Below are positions 26,773-39,100 of a stretch of DNA of 64,000 nt, piece by piece. The notes below the pieces were generated by a model. The model saw nothing but the letters and a program-made list of their open reading frames with translations, did no database searches and was not told where the DNA came from. The stretch lies in contig NC_058521.1 in the NCBI RefSeq assembly GCF_904849725.1, positions 347,246,638 through 347,310,637 on the forward strand. The letters are read 5' to 3'. This stretch comes from Hordeum vulgare subsp. vulgare. Its lineage: Eukaryota; Streptophyta; Magnoliopsida; Poales; Poaceae. How positions within the stretch are numbered: the stretch's first letter is position 1; every line of letters starts with the position of its first letter. The translations under genes were made by a program, and so were the position numbers.

Positions 26773-28408
26773 TTGACTGCCTGTAGGATAACCAAGCCAA
26801 ACTGGTCGATGTTGAGTCTAACAACTCTTTATTTATATAAGGGAATTGTTTGTGGAAGGGAACGTAAGGCTCTTTTTACTCCTTTCCTTGTGTCATTCTT
26901 ATTCTGATTCATCCTCTTCCTTATTCTACGGGGTTTAAGAATTAGGCTTTCTCATCTGTTCATTAGGATGACGAATTACTATGTTGGAGGTCTATAGGAA
27001 AGTTTTTGTCCTCAAGGATCAGTGTCTCCATAAGAATTCAATTGTTATGTTATCAGTTTCTTGCAGGTTGCCTCATATTTCTTGTCCATACAACCATTAT
27101 GCTTTCCGAGTTTTCCAAGGTTTCTAAATAATCTGATGCAATTGCAAATCCTCTCATCCTGAGTTAATGTCTTTTGGCCAGACAAAGCACACTAATCATT
27201 GTGTTGAGGTACTCTATTACCTTGACGTTTTGTTGAAGTATTAGGAAAACATGTTACCTCGAAAACGACCCAATAGTCTAGATGTGTTCTATGTTTCCAG
27301 TGTGATAATTCTGGCCATCATTTTCGAAAACATCTCGTGATGTTATTTAGTTTGTAGTTATTCTATTTCTGGGTTCTTGAATCCAAGGATTATTCTGCTC
27401 ACTTTTGTTGATAGTGTTGCCAGTTCCTTTAGAATGATTAGTAACCTTGTTGTAGATTCCAAGGTTCGTGGTATATGATAATTCCAACACCATGGATCAT
27501 CTTTGGCAGAAGTTATTCGTGAACTAAAGGTCATAATAAGAGTGCTCGTGATGAGTTCTCTACTCCATATTGTGATTCTGCCAACTCCGCCCTTCTGCAT
27601 GGGCTATCTGGAAGAATTATGTTGAACTCGTTTGACATGCTAATCTATGCATCCACAACTAAGAAAAAAATCATGTGCTCTTGAGTTGTTCCTAACTAGT
27701 GGTATTCTGACTTTCATTTATGAGAGGATAGTTAAGAGTAGTTGAGCATTAGTATCATCGATGTCTTCTATGCTTGTGGTCAGTTAAGTTGTTGTATTTC
27801 TGAATGACTGGGAGAAGCAAACTCTAGTACCTCATCCATTTCTTGGATTGGGTCATAGTAGTTGTATTTCGCAGATCAAAATGCCAATCTGGCTTTTGTT
27901 CTGTTCTATCTTGGAGTATTATCTTCTTTTGTCAAGAATGTCATGAGAATTGCACCATCTCTTATGAACTCTTGATATGGTGGTACTCCTCGCTATCATT
28001 GTTCATCCCTCGGTTTCCATGTTGGTTGTAACCGGAATTTCGACAAGTGAACCATGATGTGAGAAATCAATACTCCTAGCACTGTTATTGCTTGGAAGCT
28101 AATGGACAAGAAATTCACTCTTATGGTGATGGTGATTGAATGGTCACCCTAAGATTGACCATGCTACCTAGTCCATGTTTCATGGTGCACTTTTCGATCG
28201 ATGGGTTAGGATTGTGTCAATCCCTCGCTCTATTGATCACATCAAATTGCCCTGAAAAGGGAGATTGTTCCCGATCTTAATAATATATTGGTGGTTCGTG
28301 ATATTCTGAATATCTTCTCGGTAATATTACCAGGTTGTTTCCTGACTGATATGTTGAGCTTGTGACTAAATTGGTCTTTCTATAAACCAATCCCTTCTCC
28401 AAGAATCC
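26773..28408 (+). other. Non-coding 5' body of element B
   Basis: About 1.6 kb where gag and protease should be. All frames are closed and I recognise no gag, zinc knuckle or protease motif. The gene order of the remnants downstream implies that this is decayed or replaced gag-protease sequence. Confidence 0.6.
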
Positions 28409-30290
28409 GTGTTGGATACCCCAAGCTAGTTGGTTAACCTAAACAACAACTTGGAGAGTTGGAAGATAAAAGCTTTGTCTAAACCTAGTTCATTTTAAAG
28501 GGATATCTTTCCTATTGTATGACTCTTGAAGAAAGATGATATTGTCATTGGTTGATTCGTGTGATCAATTGTTGCATATATTATCTTGTCCAGTTTTGAT
28601 TTGAGTATGGGCTATTGTCAAATCAAACTCAGAACCAAAGATTTTCGTAACGGTGTCTTACTCGTGGATTTCCTTGAGTATACACCATTATATTCTTTGA
28701 TCTGACCAATGCTACTATCTTTCTCTCATAGTTGTGGAAATCCATTTGTATGGGTATCTCGATGAATTGTTGTTGAGCCCATCGGCAACATTTTTCATTT
28801 GTTCCATGATTTATGTTGGATATTAAGCTAGTACTGGAAACTTCGTAGACATTGTCTTCATGTCTCGAGAATGAGGTATATGTTAGGTGTAAGAAGTGAC
28901 TTCCTCTAATTCACGTGCATTTGATGCTAGTTGCTGTCGTGAATTCAATAAAAGTTTCTTTGTTTTCTTCGGAATCATTCCAAGTCAGTCACACACGTGC
29001 GAAGTATTCTATAGTTTGATAGACTGGTCATCTCCACTCCATATGTAATTCCAAGCACCCCAAGCCACTGATTGATTTTTTCAAGGAAAAGAAGTTAAGT
29101 GTTATTCCCGAAGGGCCCATACGGACTTGCACATGGCTTCGTTATCCGCAATGATGGTTCCCAAACCAGAACTCGGTAGTGTTTTGTTGTAAGATTTTTC
29201 ATGTGCTCATCCTTGTCTTGGACAGTGTGTTCACGTGGATCTTGCAAATCCAGCTCATGTTTTGGAGTTGTCTTCCGTAGTTCATTTCCCGAGAATCTCG
29301 CAATGTTATCTCGTTGATTTGTGTTGCAAACTTTCTTTTCAAACATGTTGAATCGGAAATATCATGTCACCAACCAGAGTTGAATCTTAGGCAGTTATAA
29401 TGGTTGGAACTTTTTCCAAGAATTATAATATTGGTCTCTTTGTAACCCGGTGAAGTGATGTCATGGCTTACACACCTAGCCGGAAGACTTAATATTGTAA
29501 TATCTCGCATCAACAACCTTAGCCATCTCCCCGTGAGGACCTTGTATGACTTATTTTGAAAGTTGTTCCTCATGGACCCCCTTTGAGCCCCAAAGTCCGA
29601 CCTATACTTGTTGTGCTAAATATCAAGCATGACCTAGAATTGGGTTGTGCTAGTACATCAAGGAGAACATTAGAAGCGGATTCCTAAATGTCTCTCGGTC
29701 AATTAACCAGATTTCGTTCCCTTGGCATCGCTAAGGTGAAATCTAAGAAAGTGTTATCTTTCTTTACATCTGCATTCTCCATTATCATTCATCATGGTAG
29801 TATGATGTGTCACCGAGATCTTGGCACAGATATTGGTAAAACCGTGATGGATATGGAAATGCTCAAGTTCTTGAGAGCACGCTCAGACACTAGGTTATAT
29901 CCCCGGTATCATTTGGAATGTGCCTTCCATTTGCCGAGTTGTCTTATAACTCTAGTTTCTTTTCCAACCTGAGTATGCCATTCTTTCAAATTCCTTCAAA
30001 CGATCATTTGACGATTACCTTAGGCTGGTATGAAGAGTTTCAGTGATCTTTGTATCAATAGTAATTCTTTTTGCCACTGAAGGGAATATCTCTACGAGTC
30101 ACCCTCCTAAGGTGGCCCGTTATGGTATGATGGGCAACTTAACTCCTCGCAACTTTGGAACCTCGTCACCGTCTATTTTAAGCGTGGAATTGTTGCCTAC
30201 CAATTGAACCTTCATCATATGCCTCATTTCCTCATCCCTGTTATGTGTATGGTGTCTCACCTCAAGGGACGTTCCTACGTCTCATTCTAT
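28409..30290 (+). pseudogene. Remnants of Gypsy pol (RT and integrase C-terminus) in element B
   Basis: At 28440-28700, in broken frames, the text follows the Gypsy RT pattern: KQQLGELEDKSF (a decayed 'KKQLQELLDKGFI'-like helix), then LKKDD, then SFDLSMGYCQIKLRTKDFRN, the block that normally reads DLRSGYHQIK. The YxDD region is not recognisable. At 30100-30280 a second block resembles the integrase C-terminal tail: KVARYGMMGNLTPRNFG, then after a shift GIVAYQLNLHHM and VSHLKG. Between them RNase H and the integrase core cannot be recognised. Stops are dense throughout. This is a fossil, recognised by eye. Confidence 0.65.
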
Positions 30291-30520
30291 GAGTTGATCA
30301 TGAATTGCTCGATCCTCGAAGAGATCGAATCTTGTAGAGTCTTCTGTTCTTTTTGTCGACGAGTTAGATGAAGACCTTAAATACAAATATGTCAAGATCA
30401 ACCTGATGCAATGAATCAACATCTTCGAGAAGAGCAAATAGATTGTGAAGATTGTGATACTTTAGTGTCCCCTCTTCCTCTTCCCAACTACGCCTGAATC
30501 TCGGGACGAGATTCTTGTTT

Positions 30521-30532
30521 AGTGGGGGTGAG
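30521..30532 (+). other. Polypurine tract of element B
   Basis: AGTGGGGGTGAG lies one base before the 3' LTR at 30534, downstream of TCTCGGGACGAGATTC, a motif often found just before this tract in plant Gypsy elements. Confidence 0.75.
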
Positions 30533-30533
30533 T

Positions 30534-33500
30534 TGTCACAACCCAATTTTACTTTGCTTGGCAAGCATTCATGCATGCATATTTAAAATTATTTTAACTC
30601 TAAAATGGGTAAGTGATCAAGACTCACGAACCAAATTGTGGAAATTAGGCAATATAAAAATTGCTTCAAACTGATCCAAGAAAATGTTCCAAATATTCTG
30701 TGAAAATATTGACGTGAGATAAAATTCAAATCAGTATTTTTGAATCACAGAAACATTCTATATTGGACGTTGAAATTAAACAAACAATTATTTGGATTGG
30801 AATTATATTTATCATTTATAAAATATAGTTCCAATAATTCTGAAACTTTTTATGTGGCATTAGGGAAAATCCACAAAGCCCACATGATTATTTTCAGGAT
30901 ATTTAAAAATGGCTATATATTTATTTAAAGCCAAAACAAATGCCAGAAAAATAGAAAAGAAATAAAATAAAAACAAAATAAATAAATAAAAGGGTTACCT
31001 GGCGCTTACCTGGCCGAGCCTAGCCCACCAGGGGCACCCCTGTCTTCTACGTCCTGCGAGAAGGCAGAGGAGAAGCACAGGACGACAAGCTCGCGGGAGC
31101 GCGACGCCTCCTGCTTGCCTGGCCTCCCCGCCGACCTGGTGAGTGGGATAGGCTCGAAAGAGCCATCCCCATCGAGCCAGTCCCCATATTTCCCCCTGCT
31201 CTCCTCCTCGCCCCTCATACTACCATCTTCAACCTCGGGAACAGAAGATCGCCGGCGTCGATTTGGTCACCCCAACACATCCCCGAGGTTGCCGAGACTC
31301 CCTGCGAGATCCCCATGAGATCCTCTTCATCTCATACCTGTCCTCGTAGCCTCGCCCGTCCCCTAGCTGTTACCCCCACCATGGCCGAGATCCCCTCGCC
31401 GCCGTAGCCGTCGTTGTCGTCGCTGTGGTCCGCCACTGATGCATTCGAGGTCGAGAACGAGCTCGTGGAGCTCCGTAGAAGTTGTTGAGCCCCTCATCTG
31501 CCCTTCTCGTGTCGTGCAGCCACCGCCCGCTAAATCTCGTGCTCCGGCCACCGCTTACCTCGTCGCCGGTGTCGTTCCAGTGTCCCCTCGCTCCAGCCAC
31601 CACCCCAAATGGATTCGGTTAAGCCCCAGGATCGCGTTGATGCCCTCCGCCGGCCATTTGGTCACTAGAGGAGGAAATCCGCCTCCATCGCCGTGCTGTG
31701 TGGCCACCGATGACGAGCTTCGCCGGCCTGTGCCACTGCCACGTGGGCCTGGCCGGTCAGGGGTTAGATTAGTGCTAATGACACCAACTAACTGAGCCCC
31801 ACAACCACTGACAGATGGGCCCCACTTCTATTTAATTAATTAGTTAGTTAATAAACCCTGTTATTAAACTGAGTCAACGACGTGTGTCCCCCACACGTCA
31901 GGTTTGAACTGACCCAGGCTAGTTCACTAGCTAACGCAGAGCTGACGCAATAAGTAAATTTCTGTTATAAAATAATTCCACAAAATGCTGAAAACTTCTC
32001 AAAATCATAGAAAATAATCTGTAAGTCCAATGAAAATAATTTATATATGAAAAATGATCAGAAAAATGCAAGGAATCTAATTATCGCATTTTCATGCATG
32101 TTTGAGAAAGTTAACATCACCAAGTAGGCAAAATGATGATTAGGGTAAATTTAATAAATAGTTTGGAGTTGGAATTTGATATATATTTGAATTCCATTTC
32201 ATTCAGTAAGACCAAACTTTGAGCTAGGAAACTCACTACCTCTGTCATCTTCATGCATGATAAAACAAGTTATGCCTGAGCATCAGGTCGAATCAATTAA
32301 AAGGGTATCTGGAAAATACCTTGCTTAAAGTGATATTTGAATTTTGATTCAAACCAACTTAAACTTAAGAAATGGTAGCTACATTAGCTATGCCACATTT
32401 CATTTTCATCTCATGATCATGCATAACAGTGTTGCATTTCCGTGAAGTAATTATTGTTCTTTCTTGTTTGCCGGTGTTGTCCCCTCTCGGTAGACGATGG
32501 TTCCGATGATGTGATCGTTGACATTGATGAAGACTCATTGCTATCTTCAGACGTGTCAGGCAAGCAAACCCCCTTGAGCATACTGTAATAACCCACTCTC
32601 TCGCTCCTACTTTCTTTTACTTCATTAGGACCAACACGATTTAAATGTTACATGTTCTCGGTAGTTGAACCCATTCCTCTGTATGACCTGATTTTGCCAC
32701 GGTAAATAATTGAAACCACTTAGCATGAGTAGCAACTCCTTGAGCCTTGTTGTTCTTACTCATCCATGCTTGTTTACTCTGCCTGCTATGCTTAGAGTTG
32801 TCTCGGGTCTCTAATCTATTTGGGTGATGAATCGAAATGATTGTGTTCATGTTCTACCATGTGAGAGTAAAGGTGTGAATCCGATTTGGTAAAGGTAGCG
32901 ATGAGAGGCCATGTAGGAGTACATGGTGGGTTGTCTCATTGGGACCCTCCTTAAGAACTGAGTTCTGTGTATGTTATCCAAGACAAGATACTACCACACA
33001 TTGGGATACTTAATTGACCCTCTTGGCTTATTAATCGCCTAGATCTCTGTCCAGGAGTTGCAATTAGTTTCTGGTGTTTTTAGGAAAAGTGTTGGCGGCC
33101 GTGTTTAGCTCTGCCCGAACGGGTAGGCTTCTCTGCGGTACATACATAGTGGCACGGTATACCAATTGGCACCCGAACGGTGGGCTTGGGAACCCTGCGC
33201 ACATCGTTTGGGGCCGTTAAGGAAACTTCGGTCGGACTTCCTTGCGGGTTCAGTCTCAAATAGGCGATAAACCTGGACTAGGGTCTTGTGTGGTTAACGG
33301 TCGTGGCCGACACCCACGCCAGTGCTTCCGCTTGAAGGTTGCCGAGATGCATAACGTGCATATGGTGCTAAGTGGTGAGAGCATGTGTGAAGAAGAATAC
33401 CCCTGTAGGGTTATTTAATCTATTCGAATAGCCGCGTCCTCGGATATGGACTACTTGGACATATTACGTGGTACAAAGACAATTTAAATGGATACTCTAA

Positions 33501-34455
33501 AACATGCTAGATAAGTGTGAGTACTATGCATGGCCTTCTCGTAGGTGTATTGATTGGTGAATATGTGCACTCGTGTGTGCTATCCCACCCCAAAGAAAGA
33601 ACTTGTAGTCGAAGTACAGGTTAGCCAAGAGTCAAAGCTGGCTTGCTGCAATCAAACCCCACAATCCTTTCATTGATACTGATGCATATGTAAGTCTTGT
33701 TGAGTACCTTTGTACTCACGGTTGCTTTATTTATGTTTGTGCAGAGAATATTTAGTCTCATTAAGGGTTTCTACATGATGTGTTTGATGTTGACCGGAAT
33801 AGCTTGGGAATCCCAGACAGAGGTATGGTTCCTTTGGTAGGGTCGTTTCAGAATTTCAGGCTCTTTCAGCCACTTTTAGTAGATGTCTGTACCCAGACAT
33901 GTTTTGCTTCCGCTTGTTGCTTCTATGACTTGAGTGTCGGGTCACGAGACCCCTGTTTGTAATATCATACTATGTTGATTCTTATGAGTCTTTAGTAAAA
34001 GCTTGAGTCATAGAGTTATGTTGTGATGCCATGTTGTATCTACACATATCGTGCATATTGTGTGTATGTTATGAAATGCATTATATGTGTGGGATTCGCA
34101 CCTAGTTGTGTGCCTTTAGTAGTACTCTTTACGGGGACATGCCTCTTTGTGCTTCCACCGAGCTTTCGTAGTTTGCTACTGCTCGTCTACACATGTTGAT
34201 GACCGACACCTACTTTGCTGGGTTATGTATGCCTGTCCCTGTACGTATGTACCACCTGGGTTTATAACTAGTTATGTCGAGCTGGGTTCTTTGTCGTTTG
34301 AATGCTAGCGACACATTCATATAAGTGAGCCAAAAGGCGCAAATGGTCCCAGCCAAGGTAAGGTGGCAGCCGTGGAGTTTACCGTGCGTGAGGCCGCAAA
34401 GTGATGTGATGTGTTACAGGCTGGGTTCTTATGACTTAGGATCGGGGTACCGACA
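30534..34455 (+). repeat. 3' LTR of element B
   Basis: Collinear with the 5' LTR. Against the 5' copy it keeps about 60 bp near 32570-32625 that the 5' LTR lacks. It has lost about 24 bp near 33545 and about 100 bp near 34180. It ends CCGACA. Confidence 0.94.
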
Positions 34456-34460
34456 GCTGG
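34456..34460. other. Right target-site duplication GCTGG of element B
   Basis: Identical to 22806-22810. Confidence 0.93.
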
Positions 34461-34568
34461 TATCGGGGAATAAACCAACAGAAACGTTTAGTGCTAGCCA
34501 CCGCAACAGAAGAAAAACAATACAAAAAAAGGTGGGGGCGACTCAGTTGCCATTGGGATAAGGGCGGC

Positions 34569-34587
34569 GGGGGGGGGGGGGGGGGGG
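34569..34587. repeat. Homopolymer run of 19 G
   Basis: Nineteen consecutive G residues follow GGGCGGC in the segment of the left A LTR that has no right-LTR counterpart. Length in such runs is unreliable in any assembly. Confidence 0.9.
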
Positions 34588-35272
34588 TTCTGAACCTATA
34601 GAGGTTCGACCCCTCTAGGATTAGCTACTGCAGGGATCGGCCCCAACGCTGAAAGGTGCAACCAACGGCGCACCCGAGTTCACTCGTGGCCACCCATGGC
34701 CACGATCTACTGCGGGTGTTGCGGTTGCGTACGACTACTACTGCTAAACTGCGGCTGCTGCTGCAACTAGCTACATCTGTTGTGCGGGTGTTGTGGTTGT
34801 GTACCACTACCACTCCTACTGTGGCTGCAGCAACTACACAATGCGGTAGTCTATGAAGGCGACGACGATAGATCCACGGTGAGGCACAAACAGAGGGGAA
34901 GCAAAGGGGGACGCGCATCTTAAAGGATGGAAGGAGCGTGGTGGATCAGCGATAGTGATGGGGATGTCGGCCTCCTGCTGATGTCGTTGCTTCCAGCCGG
35001 AGCTGGAGAAGAAGGGGACGATGGGGACGCCGCGTTCGAGAGGGGCTCGGCATCTCCACACCACGAAAATGGAACCGCCCGACAATGGCGATACTCCTGG
35101 AACCAACGGCGACAATAGACACGCACCCTAGGCCTCCGGCGACAATGACCACTCCACGTTCATGGCGGACCTGCTTTGCTTTTGCTCATAATAGAGGAGA
35201 GGGAGAAGAAAGGAGAAAGTGGTGGCACAGAGGAGGAAGAGAGAGGGAGAGCGGGAAATCCTAGGGCACGGC

Positions 35273-35280
35273 TTTATAGG
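35273..35280 (-). promoter_or_regulatory. Candidate TATA box of element A, left LTR (CCTATAAA)
   Basis: On the minus strand CCTATAAAGC lies at the edge of the GC-rich core. It is conserved at 62339-62346 in the right LTR, in the element's direction of transcription. Confidence 0.5.
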
Positions 35281-36095
35281 GGAAAACGCCCTTGATGGGT
35301 CTACCCCCGTGGCCATGGCTGCACGTTTTACCGCAGGCACGGACGGAGGAGGAAGAGAGAATGCAGGTGGGGCCTGCACCAGCGTCCATGTTGGAGTTAC
35401 TCATGCGGAGGGGTGCTGGGCTGCGGTGCAAGGTGGGTTGGGCCACGCGAATGGAAGGGAGAGGAGGCCCAGGTGGACTTCTAGTGCTGCTGCAGCTCTC
35501 CAAAACTAGAAGGTTTTTTTCCTTTTAAATTAAAACAAAAGCAAAAAAAATATAAACCCCACTATTTTAAAGAGTTTGAGAAAAAGAAAAATAACTGTGA
35601 ACTCACAAAATTGGCCTCTGTTTTATAAAATAGGTTTCCGAATTTTTTAGCCAATAAAATTAAATACCCAAAAAAATATAATTGGCTCTGCTTTTATTTA
35701 AAACCAACACAAGAAAGCCCCACACAAGCTAAGCAACACATTAACAAAATCAAACAGAATATTTAGGGGAGATCCAAAAAAATTAAAAGAGAACAACATA
35801 AACTTTTATCACAACTCATGATAATTGGGAAGAGTAGGGGTTTTGCAATATTTGGAGAAACAGGGTTTAGATGAGAAGAATAGTTGGATCCCATCACACA
35901 ACCCTCATAGCACTGCACACACACCAACAATTAAGATGCAACACAAAACACCTACTGAGATGATATGATGCCACGATGCCATGATGCAACAAGTGAAGAA
36001 GCCAAACATAAACTTTATTTCAACTCCACAACCAAAATGGAAGGTGCCATACAAGGAAGGTACATAAATGGAAAGGGGTGCACTAGGCTGTTACA

Positions 36096-36113
36096 ACTCT
36101 CCCACACTACGAG
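36096..36113 (-). other. Polypurine tract of element A
   Basis: On the minus strand TCGTAGTGTGGGAGAGT directly precedes the 3' LTR start TGTAACAGCC, as expected for plus-strand priming. Confidence 0.7.
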
Positions 36114-36129
36114 GATCTCAACGCAAGAT

Positions 36130-39100
36130 CTAGGACTGGAAGAACTCTAGAAATCTGGAACGAAAAAGGTCCTCGCGTTCCCAAGTGGCTTCTTTCTCGG
36201 AATGATGTGACCATTGAACTTTGAGGAACTTGATAGACTTGTTGTGGGTCTTGCACTCAGTCTCTTCATGAATTGCTACTGGATATTCATGGTAGGAGAG
36301 GTCTAGCTGGAGATCAATGTCTTGGATGTCAACTGTTCGCTCGGGGGTCTTGAAACACCTCCGGAGCTCAGAGACGTGAAACACATCATGCACACTGGAG
36401 AAATTGGATGGAAGTTCTAACTGATAAGCAAGATCACCTCTCTTGCCAACAACTTTGAAAGGGCCAAAAAAGCAAGGAGCAAGATTCCCTGCGATGCCAA
36501 AACGATGGCTGCCCTTCATGGGAGACACTTTGAGATATAGAAAATCATCGAGCTGAAAAGTCATGTCACGATGCTTGCTATCATAGTAGCTCTTCTGACG
36601 GGACTGAGCTTCTTTGAGATTATACCGAATGACACGACACAAATCTTCTACTTTTACAATCATGTCATTCCTGAGAATCTGAAGCTCACTAGTCTCATGC
36701 CAGTTGAGTGGGGTATGACACTGCCAGCAAAATACAATCTTGAATGTGAGCTTGCCTGAACTTGCTTGAAAGTTGTTGTTGTATGAGAACTTGGTAAACG
36801 GGAGGCAATCTTCCCACTTCATGCCAAAGATATCACACAAGCTCTGAGCATATCTTGAACGATTTGGTTCACTCACTTCACTTAGTACTCATCGCAATCT
36901 AAAAGGAATCCCAAAACTTGGAAGTAACGAGGCTTCCACGATCTAAAGAAATGATCATAGGAGCACCATGCAAAGAAACTATCCTTGACGTGTATAGTTT
37001 TGCCAGCTGAGCTGCTGAGATAGATTCTTTGACCAAGAGGAAATGAGAAACTTTAGTCAACTTGTCGATGACGACGAAGATGGCATCGTTTCCCCTCTTG
37101 GACTTCGGAAACCCAGTGACAAAATCCATCTCCACATGATCGAATTTCCACTCGGGTATAGGCTAAGGATGGAGGAGACCTGCTGGACGTTGATGTTCCG
37201 CCTTCACTCTGAGAAATACATCACACTCGTTCATGAACTGAGCAATTTCAAGTTTCATGCGAGTCCACTAGAAGGTCTACTTCAGATCTTGATACATTTA
37301 ACAGGTTCCTGGATTTATCGAGAGGAGGGAATTATGGGCTTCATCCATGATAACTTTCCTGAGCTCTCCTTTTGGAACGACAAGGCGGTCATGGAAGAAC
37401 AAGGTACCTTTGTCATCAATACGGAAGCACTTATATTTTGGAATGCTCTTTGCCAAGCCAATCTTCACTTTCTTCACCATAGCATCAAGAAGTGAGCTTG
37501 GCGGACTTGGTCTTCCAAGGTAGGAGAAATCTAGAGATTAGCAAGAAATCCCTGAGGTACTATCTGAAGGTTAATCTTCCTGAAACATTCACAAAGATCA
37601 GGCTGGAGAGCCTTCAGAATGAGACTGTTGCAGTAAGGCTTTCTGCTCAAAGCATTTGCAATGACATTTGCTTTCGCTGGAGTAAAGTCAATGCTTGGAC
37701 TATAATCTTGGATCATTTCCACCCAATGAGTTTGACAAAGATTGAGATTCAGTTGTTTGAAGATGTATATGAGACTCTTGTGATCGGTGTAGACTTCAAC
37801 CTGTCTTCCCAACAAGAGGTATCTCCAAGTCATCAAAGCACGGACCACTGCCGCCAACTCGAGATCATGAGTGGGTTAGTTTTTGTCACTTGGCTTCAAC
37901 TGCCTTGAGGTATAAGCTACCACTTTCTTCTCTTGGATCAGAACTGCACCAAGACCTTGGAGAGAGGCATCACAGAACACTTGAAAAGTCTTGGGGTCAT
38001 TAGGAGGAGTCAAGACTCGTGTTGAGGTGAGCTTATCCTTGAGTGTATTGAATACCAATTCACATTCTGGAGTGCACACATATTTGACGCTCTTCTGAAG
38101 AAGGGTGGATAGATGCTTAGCAATCTTGGAGAAGTTCTCAACGAACCTTCTGCAATAGCTTGCAAGCCCGAGAAAGCTTCGAAGGTGGTTCACATTCTGA
38201 GGAGGGTCCCACTGAACATTGGCCTGAACCTTTTCAGGGTCAACATTGATGCCCTCGGTAGAGATGATGTGTCCAAGGTACACCACTTCCTTGAGCCAGA
38301 ATTCACATTTTGAAATCTTTGCATAGAACTCATGCTCTCTTAGCTTATCAAGCACAAGTCGGAGATGTTCTTCATGCTCTTCCTCAGTTTCAGAAAATAC
38401 CAGAATGTCACCAAGATACACCAAGACAAATTCATTCTTGAAGGGAGAGAAGATATAATTCATCATCCGTGAGAAAGTCGGAGGAGCATTGGCGAGACCA
38501 AAAGACATCACTGTGAACTCATAAGAGCCAAAGCTTGTTTTGAAACCAGTCTTGGGAATATCTTCTTTGTGAATGCGGATCTGATGATAGCCAATCGGGA
38601 GATCAAACTTAGAGAAAATCTTGGCACCTTTCAATTGCTAGAACAATTCATTGACGTTGGGAAGTGGATACTTGTTCCTGAATGTCTTCTTATTAAATTA
38701 GCGGTAAGCGACACAGAGTCGGTGCGTGCCATCCTTCTTCTTCGCAAACAGAACACCACAGCCCCACGGAGAAGAACTTGGTCCGATCAGACATAGACGT
38801 TCCTGCTCATCAAGGTGCTTCTTCAACTCTTTCAGCTCTTCGGGGCCAAGTTTAGACGGACGCGTGCAGACCGATTCAGCTCCACATTCGATTTCAATTA
38901 CAACCTCAACTTGCCAGTGAGGAGGCATTCCTGGCAATTCTTCTGGAAAGACATCTTCACACTCACAGAGAACCGAAACTTGAGAAATAGGTGAGATTTA
39001 TCCCTTCTCATTAAGGGAAAAGAGATGGATCGTGTCATCGCGAGCAGCGAAAATGATCACGTCTTCCAAAGGATGAGTCAAATTGACTTCTTTGTCTTCA

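Larger units (their letters stand above)
22811..34455 (+). mobile_element. Complete Gypsy-like element B with ~3.9-kb LTRs and a degenerate body
   Basis: The element is 11645 bp. Its LTRs are 22811-26756 (3946 bp) and 30534-34455 (3922 bp), with TGTC/GACA ends (the 5' LTR end has decayed to GAAA). A perfect 5-bp target duplication, GCTGG, flanks it. The body is only 3777 bp, shorter than a normal Gypsy gag-pol, and contains pol remnants only. The primer-binding site matches initiator tRNA-Met and a purine tract precedes the 3' LTR. Confidence 0.95.
34461..36095 (-). repeat. Left LTR of element A, part 3 of 3
   Basis: From about 34674 it is collinear with 61764-63146 of the right LTR. The first ~210 bp have no counterpart there. 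It includes a 19-base G run (34569-34587), a GC-rich core (34620-35500), a minus-strand TATA candidate and the LTR terminus GGCTGTTACA at 36095. Overlapping open frames in the GC-rich core are composition artefacts. Confidence 0.85.

Noticed and set aside
34569..34587. G19 run as a quadruplex regulatory site
   Set aside because: A single uninterrupted run in a dead LTR with uncertain length; no conserved counterpart in the other LTR.
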